A stretch of DNA of 64,000 nucleotides from M3007 sp037445225 (GCA_037445225.1 JBBIKW010000016.1:26000-89999), one strand, 5' to 3'. Shown: positions 1 to 8,936, counted from the stretch's first letter. Translations and numbers: made by a program. The notes: a model not told the origin generated them from the sequence alone.

Positions 1-1054
1 CAACGGCCAATACATTTCGGCTCGGCGCGTGGCGGCGTTCGTGGAGCAACACCGCGCCGCCATCGAGGACATCCGCCCCTCTTTTTTTGAGCTGTGTGTG
101 GCCATGGCTTTTGATCACTTTGCGCGCGAGCAAGTAGATATCGCCGTCATAGAGGTAGGCTTGGGAGGGCGTTTAGACAGCACGAACATCATCACGCCCT
201 TGCTCAGCGTCATCACGAACATCAGCTACGACCACCAGGATATGTTGGGCGACACCTTAGCGCAGATTGCCGGCGAAAAGGCGGGCATCATCAAGCCCGG
301 TGTCCCTGTGGTTGTAGGAGAGACGCATCCCGAGTCGGCGCCCGTCTTTCTGAAGAAAGCAGAGGAAAATGCCGCCACCATTGTGTTTGCCGACCAGCAC
401 TATGCAGTGCAAGAGGTATCCTCCGACTGGGAGTGCACGACATACGACGTTTACAGGCAGGGAGAGCCTTATCTGAGCGGACTGACTGTGGACGTAGCAG
501 GGGCCTTCCAAACCCGAAACTTGGCCACTACCCTACAGGCGTGGGAGGTGTTTGTCCGGGAAGCTGCCTACCGCTGGAGGGCGACGCCGGAGCAATGGCA
601 AATAGGGCGGTTGTTGCACAGCACCCCGGGGGGGAGTTTCTTCTTTCCGGCGCGCCAGCTGACGCGTTTCCAAGGGCGTTGGCAAGTGATCGGCCGAGCA
701 CCTACCGTGCTGTGCGACAGCGCGCACAACGAGGCGGCGTTGCAAATCCTTTGGGAGCGGCTAAGAGCGGTCTCTGCCAAGCGGATCCACGTAGTGCTCG
801 GTTTTGTTCGCGACAAGGAAACGGCGCTGCTACTGGCTTGCTTTCCCACCTCGGCGCGCTACTATTTTGCTAAGGCAAACATTCCAAGGGGCTTAGACGC
901 TGAGCTCTTGCGCGAAAGAGCAGTCGCTTTCGGGCTTCAGGGGCGCGCCTATCGGTCAGTGCGCCATGCCCTGCGCGCGGCGCTGCGGGCGGCCACGCCG
1001 GAAGATTTGGTCGTCGTGACGGGCAGCATTTTCGTCGTAGCGGAAGTGTTGTAA
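1..1054 (+). CDS. folC: Folylpolyglutamate synthase / dihydrofolate synthase, 5'-truncated by window edge
   Basis: FolC adds glutamate to folates (and to dihydropteroate in the bifunctional form) in the cytoplasm, using ATP; it belongs to the Mur ligase superfamily. The frame is open to the first bases of the window, so the N-terminus with the P-loop lies outside. Visible family signatures are the EVGLGGRLDSTN block, the SVITNISYDHQ segment with its metal-binding His, the EKAGIIK motif and the C-terminal Mur-ligase domain beginning around CDSAHNE. It ends at TAA 1052-1054, four bases from the end of the convergent gene on the other strand. Only an internal GTG is visible as a start-like codon and it is not the true start. 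Confidence 0.93.
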   Translation, partial: NGQYISARRVAAFVEQHRAAIEDIRPSFFELCVAMAFDHFAREQVDIAVIEVGLGGRLDSTNIITPLLSVITNISYDHQDMLGDTLAQIAGEKAGIIKPGVPVVVGETHPESAPVFLKKAEENAATIVFADQHYAVQEVSSDWECTTYDVYRQGEPYLSGLTVDVAGAFQTRNLATTLQAWEVFVREAAYRWRATPEQWQIGRLLHSTPGGSFFFPARQLTRFQGRWQVIGRAPTVLCDSAHNEAALQILWERLRAVSAKRIHVVLGFVRDKETALLLACFPTSARYYFAKANIPRGLDAELLRERAVAFGLQGRAYRSVRHALRAALRAATPEDLVVVTGSIFVVAEVL

Positions 1055-1058
1055 TTGT

Positions 1059-3032
1059 CTACTGCTTCTGCTTGCGCGCCTTGCGCGCCTCCTCGGCAGC
1101 GCGCGCCGCCTCTGCTCGCTTCAACCATGGCTGAGCCTCTTCCGGTCTACCCATGTCGTTGTATGCGGAGCCGATATAATGCAACAGCGTTGGGTTGTCG
1201 GGCTCGTATTTCAGACCTTCTTTCCACTGTTCGATGGCCTCTGGGAAGCGGCGCTGCATAGCCAATACGGCGCCCAAGTTGCGGCGCGCATCGATGAAGC
1301 GCGGGTTGAGGGCCACTGACTTGCGGTAAACTGCCTCTGCGGAGTCGAGCTGTTGGCGCAGGAAGTAGATGAAGCCGAGGTTGGAAAGCACCTTTTCGTC
1401 GTTGGGCCGATAGCGCAGGGCGTTCATGTAGTCGTGGTAGGCACTGTCGTATTGGCCCAGTCGAAAGTAGGCGAGGCCGCGACTTCCAAAGGCGTCGTGG
1501 TACTGCGGATAGAGCTCGATGGCGCGCGTGTGGTAGCCGATGGCTTTGCGCACCCAAGAGGAGTCGGTTACCTGTCCGGTTTCTTCGATGAGGCCTTCCT
1601 TTATCGTCTCGATGCCCATGTGAAAGTTCAGCTTAGCGCAGTTGGGCGAGTGCGGAATGTCGGCCTTGTACAAGGTGTAGCTCGTGTACCAAACCGGATT
1701 TCGGCGGATAGTCTGCAGGCAATAGAGTACCAACACAATGCCGGCGATGCTCCACAAGACGGCGCCCTTGTTGTTGGGGTTGAGTATTTGTTGGGTGGGC
1801 GTGCGGTGAGGTTCCATCTTCAAGCGCAAGAGCACGGTAAGGAGGCCTGCGAGGGCCAAAGCAAAGCCCCACGAAGGCGCATACAGCAGCCGCTCGCCAT
1901 AAGAGGTACCGATGAGGATGAACACGTTGCTGAACAGTGAAAAGGCGATGAGGTAAAACAGGATGGCATACGAGAGGATATGCCGGCGCGGCAGCAGCCA
2001 AAGGGCATAAGCGAACATGCCGACGTACGCCAAAAGGCTGCCCAGCGCGCGTATGTCGCTGAAGGTCGTCAATTGCATCTGCGGATACCCGCGGTCGCTG
2101 ATGAGCAGGTGCGGGAAAACAAGCGTCTTCAAGTATTCCCCGCACATCATAAAGGCCGAAGCCAGCTGCGTCGCGCGGTCTTTGGCGCCAACAATGAAGT
2201 TGTCGAGCACCGAAAACACTTCGGGATACGGCTGGGCGCTCAAAACCAAATGGCGAGCCGTCAGAAAGAGCGCCGCTGGAAGGAGAAACAGCACAGCTAT
2301 GCGGAGGTTTTCCCGAAGCGGGCGGTCTGTAAAAAACCAGATGGTCAGCGGAAAAATCGCCAAAAAGGTGATGGCGCTTTCTTTGGAAAACAGGGCGAGC
2401 GCGTAGAACAGCACAGCCAAGGCCACATAGCCCTTTCGGGCCGTGTCGAAGTAGCGCCACACGCTCCAAAGGGCCGCCGTGCAAAAAAACAGCGCTAAGA
2501 TCTCGTCCAAGCTCTTGATGTTGGCCACCACCTCGGTGTGCACTGGATGGGCTATAAAAAACAACACGGCTAAGGCCGGCAGGATGGGCGGATAAGCGGC
2601 CAATATGCGCCGCCACGTAACCCACAACAGCCAGCCCGTCCACCCGTACATTAGGGCATTCATAACGTGCCCCACCATCGGATTGTCGGGCGACAGCTGC
2701 CATTGCAATGCAAAAATCAAGAGTGCAAAGGGGCGATACAGCGAGCCCGGGCTGTTCCAAGCGCCGTAGCGGTATTCCTTAGTGAAGATCAGGTCGATGT
2801 TCTTCAAGCCGCCCTGGGTCACCCAGTTCTCCTTGATGACAGAATAGTCGTCTAAGCAGTACTGATGCCCAAAGGTGTTGACGTAGAGCAGGAAACCCAG
2901 CGCGCCGGCCACTGCACCCACCCACGCCGGGCCGAGCGGTGCTGAAAACACCTGCACACTCGCCAAAGGCGGGGCCACCGCACCGCGCCGACGAACGGCC
3001 GCCTGCTCTTTCGCTTTTTTTCGCTTGCTCAT
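1059..3032 (-). CDS. Multi-pass membrane protein with C-terminal TPR repeats (TMTC/GT-C-like, DUF1736 type)
   Basis: A 657-residue protein. After a short Lys/Arg-rich N-terminus comes a membrane half with about ten hydrophobic segments, then roughly 190 residues carrying at least four TPR units and a charged Ala/Lys/Glu tail. The Asp-Asp motif in the first periplasmic loop (CLDDYSV) and the HPVHTEVVANI block resemble GT-C-fold O-mannosyltransferase-like proteins of the TMTC/DUF1736 group. Glycosyl transfer is therefore a reasonable inference but is not shown. I place the start at ATG 3032 because the upstream extension to 3131 lacks a plausible leader and the family begins near the basic segment. 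Its 3' end faces folC. Confidence 0.8.
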   Translation of the reverse strand: MSKRKKAKEQAAVRRRGAVAPPLASVQVFSAPLGPAWVGAVAGALGFLLYVNTFGHQYCLDDYSVIKENWVTQGGLKNIDLIFTKEYRYGAWNSPGSLYRPFALLIFALQWQLSPDNPMVGHVMNALMYGWTGWLLWVTWRRILAAYPPILPALAVLFFIAHPVHTEVVANIKSLDEILALFFCTAALWSVWRYFDTARKGYVALAVLFYALALFSKESAITFLAIFPLTIWFFTDRPLRENLRIAVLFLLPAALFLTARHLVLSAQPYPEVFSVLDNFIVGAKDRATQLASAFMMCGEYLKTLVFPHLLISDRGYPQMQLTTFSDIRALGSLLAYVGMFAYALWLLPRRHILSYAILFYLIAFSLFSNVFILIGTSYGERLLYAPSWGFALALAGLLTVLLRLKMEPHRTPTQQILNPNNKGAVLWSIAGIVLVLYCLQTIRRNPVWYTSYTLYKADIPHSPNCAKLNFHMGIETIKEGLIEETGQVTDSSWVRKAIGYHTRAIELYPQYHDAFGSRGLAYFRLGQYDSAYHDYMNALRYRPNDEKVLSNLGFIYFLRQQLDSAEAVYRKSVALNPRFIDARRNLGAVLAMQRRFPEAIEQWKEGLKYEPDNPTLLHYIGSAYNDMGRPEEAQPWLKRAEAARAAEEARKARKQKQ

Positions 3033-3686
3033 ATCGCTAAAGCCTGCGTTTGCCGCATAACCGAGGCGAAAGTAGCGAGATTTTATCGATGCTGAACCTA
3101 ACGAGCAGTGTACCGGCTGTTTTCGTCCCAATAATCACATGATCGCAATGGCGTAAAGTTCGAGAGGTAAGATGTTTACAAGGCACCCCTGGGGAAGAAA
3201 ACGCGGCTAATATAAAATTTTATCGTTTAGGCGTTTTTAACTATACTCGATAGTTTTTTGGGGAATTATCGCAAATTTGTTTCAAATAACGAGGAAATGA
3301 CAACTATCTTGTCTTGTGCACACTTCAAGAGGAACAAGTCTTTTGGGCTTTAGTGGGGTTTTATGGGACACACTCCGAAGAACTATGCCAAACGCTCGAT
3401 GCCGAACTCCACCTTCGAAATCTGGCGGCTGAACCTGTGCGCAAATGGACGATGGAAGGTGACCGTGAACATGCGCTGGAAAGCGGCACTGGCATGTTGT
3501 TTATCCTGCTCTTAGATCTGCAAACGCCCTTCACCGCAGCTGTTGTCGGCCTTCCGGAACGACAACCCGGCTTGTGGATGAATGTCTCACGGCCTTTCCT
3601 CGCGCTGCGAGCAGATGTTAAGGAGCAGCAAGTTTTGCCATAAAGATGCTATTTTTCTCATCCGAAGCAATGCACATGGAAAGTCA
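3033..3686. other. Stretch without a supported gene, left edge of the accessory island
   Basis: The part from about 3150 to 3300 is AT-rich compared with the flanking core genes and contains no clear gene. An open frame on the plus strand (3314-3643) has no recognisable motif, no credible start context and Gly/Pro-poor low-complexity content. I do not support it as a gene. The compositional shift begins here and continues through the decayed genes that follow. Confidence 0.5.
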
Positions 3687-4835
3687 ATGGACCCACTTAG
3701 CGAGGAAGAACTGAGACAGAAGATCGTAGAGTCACTTGTAGAGCAGGTTTTAGGTACAATCCACATGTCAGGCCGCCTCAGAACGATAAGGAAACTTACA
3801 GGCGAGTGCAGGCTCTTTCGAAAATAGGGCAGATACGACTGCACCGGAATTTTCTCGTTAGGAACGTTGAAAAAGTTAGGAAATACGCAAGAAATTGGAC
3901 AGAAATAAGTCCAAATGATATAAAAACAGAACTAAGATCAGTAGTTGATGGTAGTTTAGAGGCAACTTTATTTCGCTGACGGAATTTTATTTGGTATAGC
4001 GCTCCTTATCAGAGAGGATATGGGCGAATGTTGAGATTTATCCTATGGGATGTAACCCACGATGCTCCTTTTGGCCTAATCAGCCTACAGAGTCCGCTGT
4101 TCAAGGTTGGAGCAAGAGATAGAGATTTGGGACTTTCTGGGGCGGAGTTGGTATATAGGTTAATCCATCCATGCAAGCGCAGAGATTAGGCGCCTTGCCA
4201 CCGTATAACGATTTGCTCGGAGGTAAAATGGGGGCATTGTCTGCAACCTGTAGTGAGGTCAGAGAAGTCTACAGTGAAAAATATAAGAATACCAGAACTG
4301 TGATAAGAAGGAGAGAGATGGAAAACAGATTATTTTTTTTATAACGACCACAAGCGTCTTTGATAAAAGCAGTATATACAATCGATTAAAATATCAAGAT
4401 GATTTGATTGCTCATCTAATAGGATATACACAAGGATCGGGTTTGTTTCATATTTCCGAAAGACTATATCTCAAAATATTGGATTTTCTGAAACAAAAAG
4501 GCTTTTATACGGCAAGAAGCTATGGCAACGGTCCCTCGCGCAAGATGCGATTGATAAACAAAGGGCTAAAACTGTTGGGGCTGGGAAATGCGGTCTATTA
4601 CAAATTAAACGTGAGCTTTACATATTCCTCTTGGTAAAGAACCTGCATTCGGCAATCAGACAACAGGAAGAGCCCCTATTATGATAGGGCTCTTCAAGAT
4701 ATTTTTGATTACTGGTCAAGAAGATACTGCATTCCCAGAATAGAAAGAAAGCGCACTTGGTCCGCTTTCAACGTGGATGCGTATTTTGAAAGCCTTATAA
4801 AAAATTACCAACTTAAAAGAAATGAAAGACTATAA
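3687..4835 (+). pseudogene. Frameshifted DUF4338 (Druantia DruA-like) gene
   Basis: Several short frames concatenate into one DUF4338-like protein. The order is: an N-terminal helical part (ATG 3687), then frame change near 3820 to IGQIRLHRNFLVRN, stop at about 3979, then YGRMLRFILWD and LISLQSPLFKVGARDRDLG, then LGALPPYNDLLGGK with SEVREVY, then ITTTSVFDKSSIYNRL, then IGYTQGSGLFHISERLY and the GNGPSRKMRLI block, then REL-YIFPLGKEP, and finally YYDRALQDIFDYWSRRY near the end. These blocks occur in the expected DUF4338 order, so the family call is good, but at least five frame changes or stops separate them. DUF4338 is the DruA domain of the Druantia anti-phage system and also occurs alone. 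No DruB-E partner is visible. The region is more AT-rich than the chromosome around it. Sequencing error is an alternative explanation for some shifts, although flanking core genes are intact. Confidence 0.75.
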
Positions 4836-5415
4836 CCAGGTCTCTGATCTCCTTTTACCACAGGCTATGATCAATGAGCTGCTTGAGCATAGCGAAAGGC
4901 CATCCAGAAATCTACTTGTATCTTTTGAAAATGTGAGCAAAAAACGCCGGGATATACAGAAGAACCAATGAATAAAGGTATCATAGGGACGGATGCCGAT
5001 CTATCGATGCTTATGCCGCCAACTACTTGCGGCATTGATGGAGCCAATGTTGTAGATAGGCTTCCAGCGGTGGATATGATTGCTTGCTGTGCGGTAGCCA
5101 CAGAAGAGCTGATACCATCTTACGAAGAAAAACACCGGGAAAATGTTTGTTATCGTGTATTTCTTCGTAGTGATGCCCATAGTGATGGTACTGGCATCAT
5201 GCTTGCTGGTATTATGTGGCGATTGGAGCTAGAGTTCGCTGCAAAGGCTCCGCATGATGTGGTGTTTATCGATGGTTCGCTTACCAACCCTATCATTAAA
5301 AAATGCAGCCATACATGAAGCAAAGGAGAAGCAATTTTCAGGGAAGACTAAGTGCACAGCTGAGTGAAGGTTTCGAAGCGTTTTTGGTAGATTACAGAAA
5401 AATTACCAATTCCTT
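4822..5415 (+). pseudogene. NurA-domain-like nuclease gene, frameshifted and interrupted by an IS end
   Basis: The ATG at 4822 overlaps the end of the DUF4338 frame by 14 bases. A 49-codon helical N-terminal part ends at TGA 4969-4971. The next frame (from 4968) carries GIIGTDADLSM and CGIDGAN, then the VFIDGSLTNPII motif, which together resemble the two Asp-containing active-site motifs of NurA 5'-3' nucleases. It shifts again near 5300, continues as LSEGFEAFLVDYRKI, and stops being NurA-like at about 5415, where an IS5-family end begins. NurA normally works with the HerA translocase in DNA end resection or in defence systems; no HerA is present. The NurA assignment rests on two short motifs and general layout, so it is moderate. 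Confidence 0.6.
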
Positions 5416-5436
5416 GGCTTTGTGTTGCATGAGTCC
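5416..5436 (+). repeat. IS5-family-like terminal inverted repeat
   Basis: The sequence GGCTTTGTGTTGCATGAGTC sits 37 bases outside the stop codon of the transposase remnant and reads like the GGCTTTGTTG-type terminal repeats of the IS903 branch of the IS5 family. It coincides with the point where the NurA-like frame loses similarity, which fits an insertion site. The partner end is not found because the other side of the element is missing. Confidence 0.5.
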
Positions 5437-5705
5437 GCGTCTTAGTTTAGCAATCCCTTTCTCGTTTACAGGTCAAGCGACTCTAACCGACTTTGGAGCG
5501 GCGATTTGAATAAATTTGTTCAGCACCGCCGCATTGACGGCGGCTTCAGTTTTCTGGTTTTCAAATACCCGGACATACATTTTTTCTCCCAGGATTGCCT
5601 TCCATTGGAAAAAGGCATTTTCACCTTTACTTCGCCAATCATGTCCGGATGGTACCTTCCAGCCCTTTCGATTGGCCTGCTGCCCACCCTCATCCATAAC
5701 CTCTA
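5416..5705 (-). mobile_element. IS5-family transposase remnant (C-terminal part only)
   Basis: Reading leftwards, the frame ending at TGA 5473-5475 contains RKGWKVPSGHDWRSKGENAF, then a phenylalanine-rich segment and FENQKTEAAVN with LNKFIQIAAPKSVRV. These match the layout of the C-terminal catalytic region of IS5-family DDE transposases: K/R-rich WK..SG, RS..E, then NQ..E and LNKM. The upstream two thirds of the transposase are absent. At about 5650-5710 the frame merges with remains of an ATPase gene, so the element is truncated and cannot be active. Confidence 0.7.
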
Positions 5706-6492
5706 AAGCGCGGTTTCTTGGATGGCCAGTCGGCAGCCCTTCGGCATAGCGGAGGCGGAAGTCGGGTATGGGCTGGGTGATGAGCTTAGGCTGCCCGCGC
5801 GGCTGAAGTAGTCGATGCGCATAGTGTGCAGATGTACGAAGTACTTGGTCCAGCGCGGCTCGTCCAGCAAGTCGCTGAAGCCGGTGGTGCCGACGAACAT
5901 GAGCACCACATCGCCCTGGCGCTGGGTGAATGTCCGCATGCGGGCCAACAGCTAGGTGCCGCGGTCTTTGTTCCGCCGAAGGGCCGAGTGAAAGCCGTGG
6001 GTGTCGTCGTATTCCTCCAAGCAAAGGATGAGCTTCTACTTGAGCAGGAAGTTGGATAGGGTGTTCCAAGCCTCTAACCAATCTTCGGGCAACTGGGGCA
6101 GTTCCTCCACAGAAAGCCCGAGCGCGCAGCAGCCCTTTTCGCCCAAGGCACTGAGCCAGCGCGACACCAATTGCTCTCCGCAGAGGCTCTGCGCATCGAG
6201 CATCGCTGTGCGGAAACGGGTGCGGTCGAGCAGGACGGACAGGAAGTTGAGCAGCGAGGTCTTGCCCACGCAGCGCTGGTCTATAACACTACCAAGGGCA
6301 CAATGTACTTTAAGATAGATATATGCGCAGCGTGCGTAGGGCAGCCTCCCTTGGACTTAGCCGTTGGCTATAGCTATACTTGTGCAGCAGGCTCGGCTCA
6401 AAGAACAGCCAGGCGAACGCCTCCCGGTCGCTGCGCAGAGCATCGGGCTTGGTAGAGTGGATTCTCCGCTCGGATGCGGGTGTTTGAGGCAT
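5700..6492 (-). pseudogene. Decayed AAA/STAND-like ATPase gene, second of two
   Basis: Begins at ATG 6492, four codons or fewer after the preceding ATPase frame. The readable parts in order are: a 60-codon N-terminal piece, a frame change near 6310, a P-loop-like VGKTSLLNFLSVLLD (about 6250), a stop after LEAWNTLSNFLLK (about 6036), LILCLEEYDD (Walker B-like), LARMRTFTQ with VVLMFVGTTGF (sensor-like), and LITQPIPDFRLRYAEGL close to the IS remnant. This order is that of STAND/AAA ATPases common in large-genome Bacteroidota. The Gly-rich half of the P-loop is lost, and stops and shifts break the frame. The partner function is unknown. Confidence 0.6.
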
Positions 6493-6495
6493 CGT

Positions 6496-7472
6496 TTAGT
6501 TGTTTAACCAGGAATTGACAAGGACGAGCAGTTTTTCGCCCCATTGCCAAAGAGCTAGGGCCGCCGCGGCTATGGTTCCCCCGACCACCTTGGCCGTCGT
6601 ACCCATTCGGCTCCAGACAGCTCCGATGCCCAGCATTCGCCCTAGGCGCATGGCCCATCGGCGCGTAGCGCGCTCTACTTTCCCAATGCGATTGTCGAGC
6701 GAGGGGTGCTTTCCCGCTCGAATTCCTCGAGCCAGCGTTTTATTTCTTTGCGGAGGGCAGCGGTATCGCCCGCTGAGTTCAGTTGCTTTGGGCAGAGGAA
6801 GGCGAGAAAGTCAGCAGGTTTTCGGTGGTGGTACACGGCCGATGCCAGTGCTTTGCGATGGTCGGGTTTGTTGGACAGCTCGAAAAAGCAGCGCAAGAGT
6901 TCGCTTTCCATTTCGTCGGAGCGCAAGGGGGGAAGAGTCTCTTGTATGGAGAACTCTAACTTCGAACCGGACACCGCCCTGCCTGCGATATACAGCTCTC
7001 GGGTGCGCACGGGGTGTTGGGAACACACGAGCAGGGCGACTTGGCTGATGTTGTACAAGTTCAAAAAGCTCAAGTCGTAGCCGCAGGCATCCACATCTTG
7101 CGCATCGGCTAGGGCGTCGAAGTGCTCTAAGCAAAGCCAAATGCACTGTTCCGAATGACTTCTTAAGTAGCGGTTGACCAGGCTGTGATAGTCTTCTTTG
7201 GCTTCCCGGGGCGATAAATTCAATGGGTCGGCTATTGTTTGCGTGAATTCAGAAAGCGCGTGTGCAGTGGTCTTCATGTTGACTCGCAGCAGGCGCGTAT
7301 TTCCAGGCGAGTGGTTTGCCAGGTCGTCCCCTAAGCGGGGCATGCCCTGCCCAGGAGGAGCGTATAGGTTGATGGTTTTGCCTTCACAGAGCCATTTGGC
7401 CACTTTTTCCGTGAACGCAGGTCTCAAGCAGATCGAGGAGCCGGAATGCCCATGTATGGCGACGTTTTTTGA
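6496..7472 (-). pseudogene. Degenerate ATPase-like gene with a membrane-anchor tail
   Basis: A 250-residue frame ends at 6675. One indel there restores a tail of about 60 residues ending in a hydrophobic helix (GGTIAAAALALWQW) and a stop at 6496-6498. The fold order suggests an AAA/STAND ATPase: INLYAPPGQGMPRL where a Walker A would be, CIWLCLEHFDAL as Walker B-like, and VALLVCSQ as sensor-like. The Walker A Lys-Ser/Thr is replaced by Met-Pro, and no ATG/GTG lies before INLY in a sensible place; the frame upstream reaches a stop at 7473-7475. It is either a pseudogene or an ATP-binding-defective partner of the next gene. I favour decay because both neighbours are broken. Confidence 0.5.
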
Positions 7473-8091
7473 TTAGATAGAGCAGCAACAAAAATTATAT
7501 CGGCATCGAAGGTATATCCAAATTTTTGCTTTATATTCGAGTTCAAGCAATATTTTGTGGAGTATGGAGGTAGCCCTGAGGGGCGCTTGAACGGGCTGTC
7601 GCTTACCAGAGCAGTCTAGCGTTGCTAAGAGATCGCAAGCGGTCGCAATCGCCTTCACTATCTCGACCCCGTATGCTCTCGCAAGGCCGAGCGGTGGGTC
7701 ATCTGCCCTACTTCCCGAAAGGGCAGCGCCATATATTCGCTGTCCTATGTTGTCGGCTGTGGACAAGTTAGGCGGTAGTGTAAATCGATGGCTCGGCGAT
7801 GCGCTCGCAGGTGACGGCAGATGCCCTGCGCAGCGGTATCGCAGGCGCACCATTGGTGGTGGTTTTCCAAAAAAACCTGGGGCAGCTAGAGCCTGTGGAC
7901 GTGGCACATGCACTGGTGCCTTTCCCTTGTAGTGGGCGTTGCCTCTTGCTTTTAAGGCAGATTTTTTCTGGAGACATGGGGTGGTGTGTTAACATTTTTC
8001 AAAAGGTATGCGCTTATACAAAAAGCCTGTTTACCTTCGTTGGTGCTTTTGCGCGTTTTATTTCGTTCTTTCAAAAATCGCTTCACCTATC
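7473..8091. other. Gene-poor stretch between the decayed island and the Cys-rich protein
   Basis: Open frames exist on both strands here but none has a recognisable motif, and they overlap each other antisense. From about 7480 to 7560 the sequence is AT-rich and could hold a promoter for the leftward ATPase gene. A TACCTTCG element at 8032-8039, close to the Bacteroidota -7 consensus TAnnTTTG, lies 53 bases before the next start codon and may be its promoter. No clear -33 TTTG is at the right distance. Confidence 0.4.
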
Positions 8092-8523
8092 ATGAAAAAA
8101 GCATTTCTCTTTTTCGCCTTCCTGTTTGCCCTTGGAATGGGCGCTGCCCAAGCGCAGAGCTGTCAGGGCGCTGCTGCTACCGCTCCTAAGTCGTGCTGTG
8201 CCTCTAAGTCGGCCGCTGCTAAAGCTGCTGCTGCCGACCCGAGCATCGAAAAGCGAACGGCAGAAGACGGCAGCGTCTCTTACGTCCGCAGAGAGACCGA
8301 TGCTCAAGGCAACGTCCGCTTTGTGAATGTCCGCTTCGACGAACAGACCAAGACGTTTGTCAACGTAGCGCCGCCGGCCGCTGCGGAGGGCATGACGAAA
8401 AAATCGTGCTCGGCCGCCGAAGCCAAAGCATGCGCGGGTCAAGCAGGAGCAAAGGCGTGCGCCGGAAAAGCGGAGGGCAAAGCCTGCTGCGCTGCTAAAA
8501 AAGCCGCTGTAGAACAGAAGTAG
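8092..8523 (+). CDS. Small exported Cys/Ala/Lys-rich protein, function unknown
   Basis: A 143-residue protein with a clear signal peptide (MKKAFLFFAFLFALGMGAAQA, cleavage expected before QSC). The mature part has two low-complexity zones rich in Ala, Lys and Cys (CCASKS near the N-terminus, KACAG and KACCAAKK near the C-terminus). They flank a central charged domain of about 55 residues with SVSYVRRETDAQGNVRFVNV. The Cys content (ten in the mature chain by my count) could bind metal or form disulfides, but I recognise no family. I chose ATG 8092 over the in-frame ATG at 8008 because it begins the signal peptide directly. A strong hairpin terminator follows. Confidence 0.75.
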   Translation: MKKAFLFFAFLFALGMGAAQAQSCQGAAATAPKSCCASKSAAAKAAAADPSIEKRTAEDGSVSYVRRETDAQGNVRFVNVRFDEQTKTFVNVAPPAAAEGMTKKSCSAAEAKACAGQAGAKACAGKAEGKACCAAKKAAVEQK

Positions 8524-8554
8524 TTCTTATATAGAGCCCAGCCCCTGTCTCTTG

Positions 8555-8595
8555 GCCGGCTATCGCAACGCCTCGCGGTAGCCGGCTTTCTTTTC
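8555..8595 (+). terminator. Rho-independent terminator after the Cys-rich protein
   Basis: A 12-bp stem (GCCGGCTATCGC at 8555-8566 paired with GCGGTAGCCGGC at 8575-8586, one G-U pair) with an 8-base loop is followed by TTTCTTTTCGATTTTT. It lies 31 bases after the stop codon of the preceding gene. Confidence 0.85.
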
Positions 8596-8859
8596 GATTT
8601 TTCGGGAAAGAATAACACCGTCGGCATGCAAAAATCAAAACACTTTGTGTTAACTTTGGGGCGTGAAAAAAGCATACCAAAAAGTTTCCCACATGCACTG
8701 CCTTTTTTTATTTCCCTAAAATTTAACCTTAACATAATACAAGCGCTATGCCGTTGGACGGCCCACTTGGGGGCGACACGCAGAATAAAAACAGTTATCT
8801 ATCACGCGATTAGGGTATCGTTGGCGCGCCGCGAATGTGCGCCCGTACGGCGAAGAACA

Positions 8860-8936
8860 TGTGGATAAATGCGATTAAATGTGGAAAAAAAGGTATAAAA
8901 TGCAGATTACTCACTGCGATTTCCCACTTTTCCACA
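8860..8936. promoter_or_regulatory. Cluster of three DnaA boxes upstream of dnaB (possible oriC)
   Basis: Three 9-mers fit the DnaA-box consensus TTWTCCACA: TGTGGATAA at 8860-8868 (reverse of the perfect TTATCCACA), TGTGGAAAA at 8880-8888 (reverse of TTTTCCACA) and TTTTCCACA at 8928-8936. A near match, TTTCCCACA, lies at 8685-8693. The gap from 8596 to 9022 has no gene and contains AT-rich tracts at about 8700-8745 and 8870-8905 that could serve as an unwinding element. The cluster could mark the replication origin or a DnaA-regulated dnaB promoter; the sequence alone does not decide. Confidence 0.55.

Noticed and set aside
3314..3643. Open frame of about 110 codons on the plus strand before the DUF4338 pseudogene
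   Set aside because: No motif, leader or start context supports it. It may be a remnant of an unknown gene, but I cannot name it.
3687..4835. The possibility that the DUF4338 gene is intact and the frameshifts are only sequencing errors
   Set aside because: Possible for one or two homopolymer shifts, but several changes, including near T and A runs and elsewhere, occur in one island while core genes are clean. I therefore call it a pseudogene, with caution.
7473..8095. Overlapping open frames on both strands between the ATPase remnants and the Cys-rich gene
   Set aside because: They lie antisense to each other, carry no recognisable motif and lack a promoter of their own.
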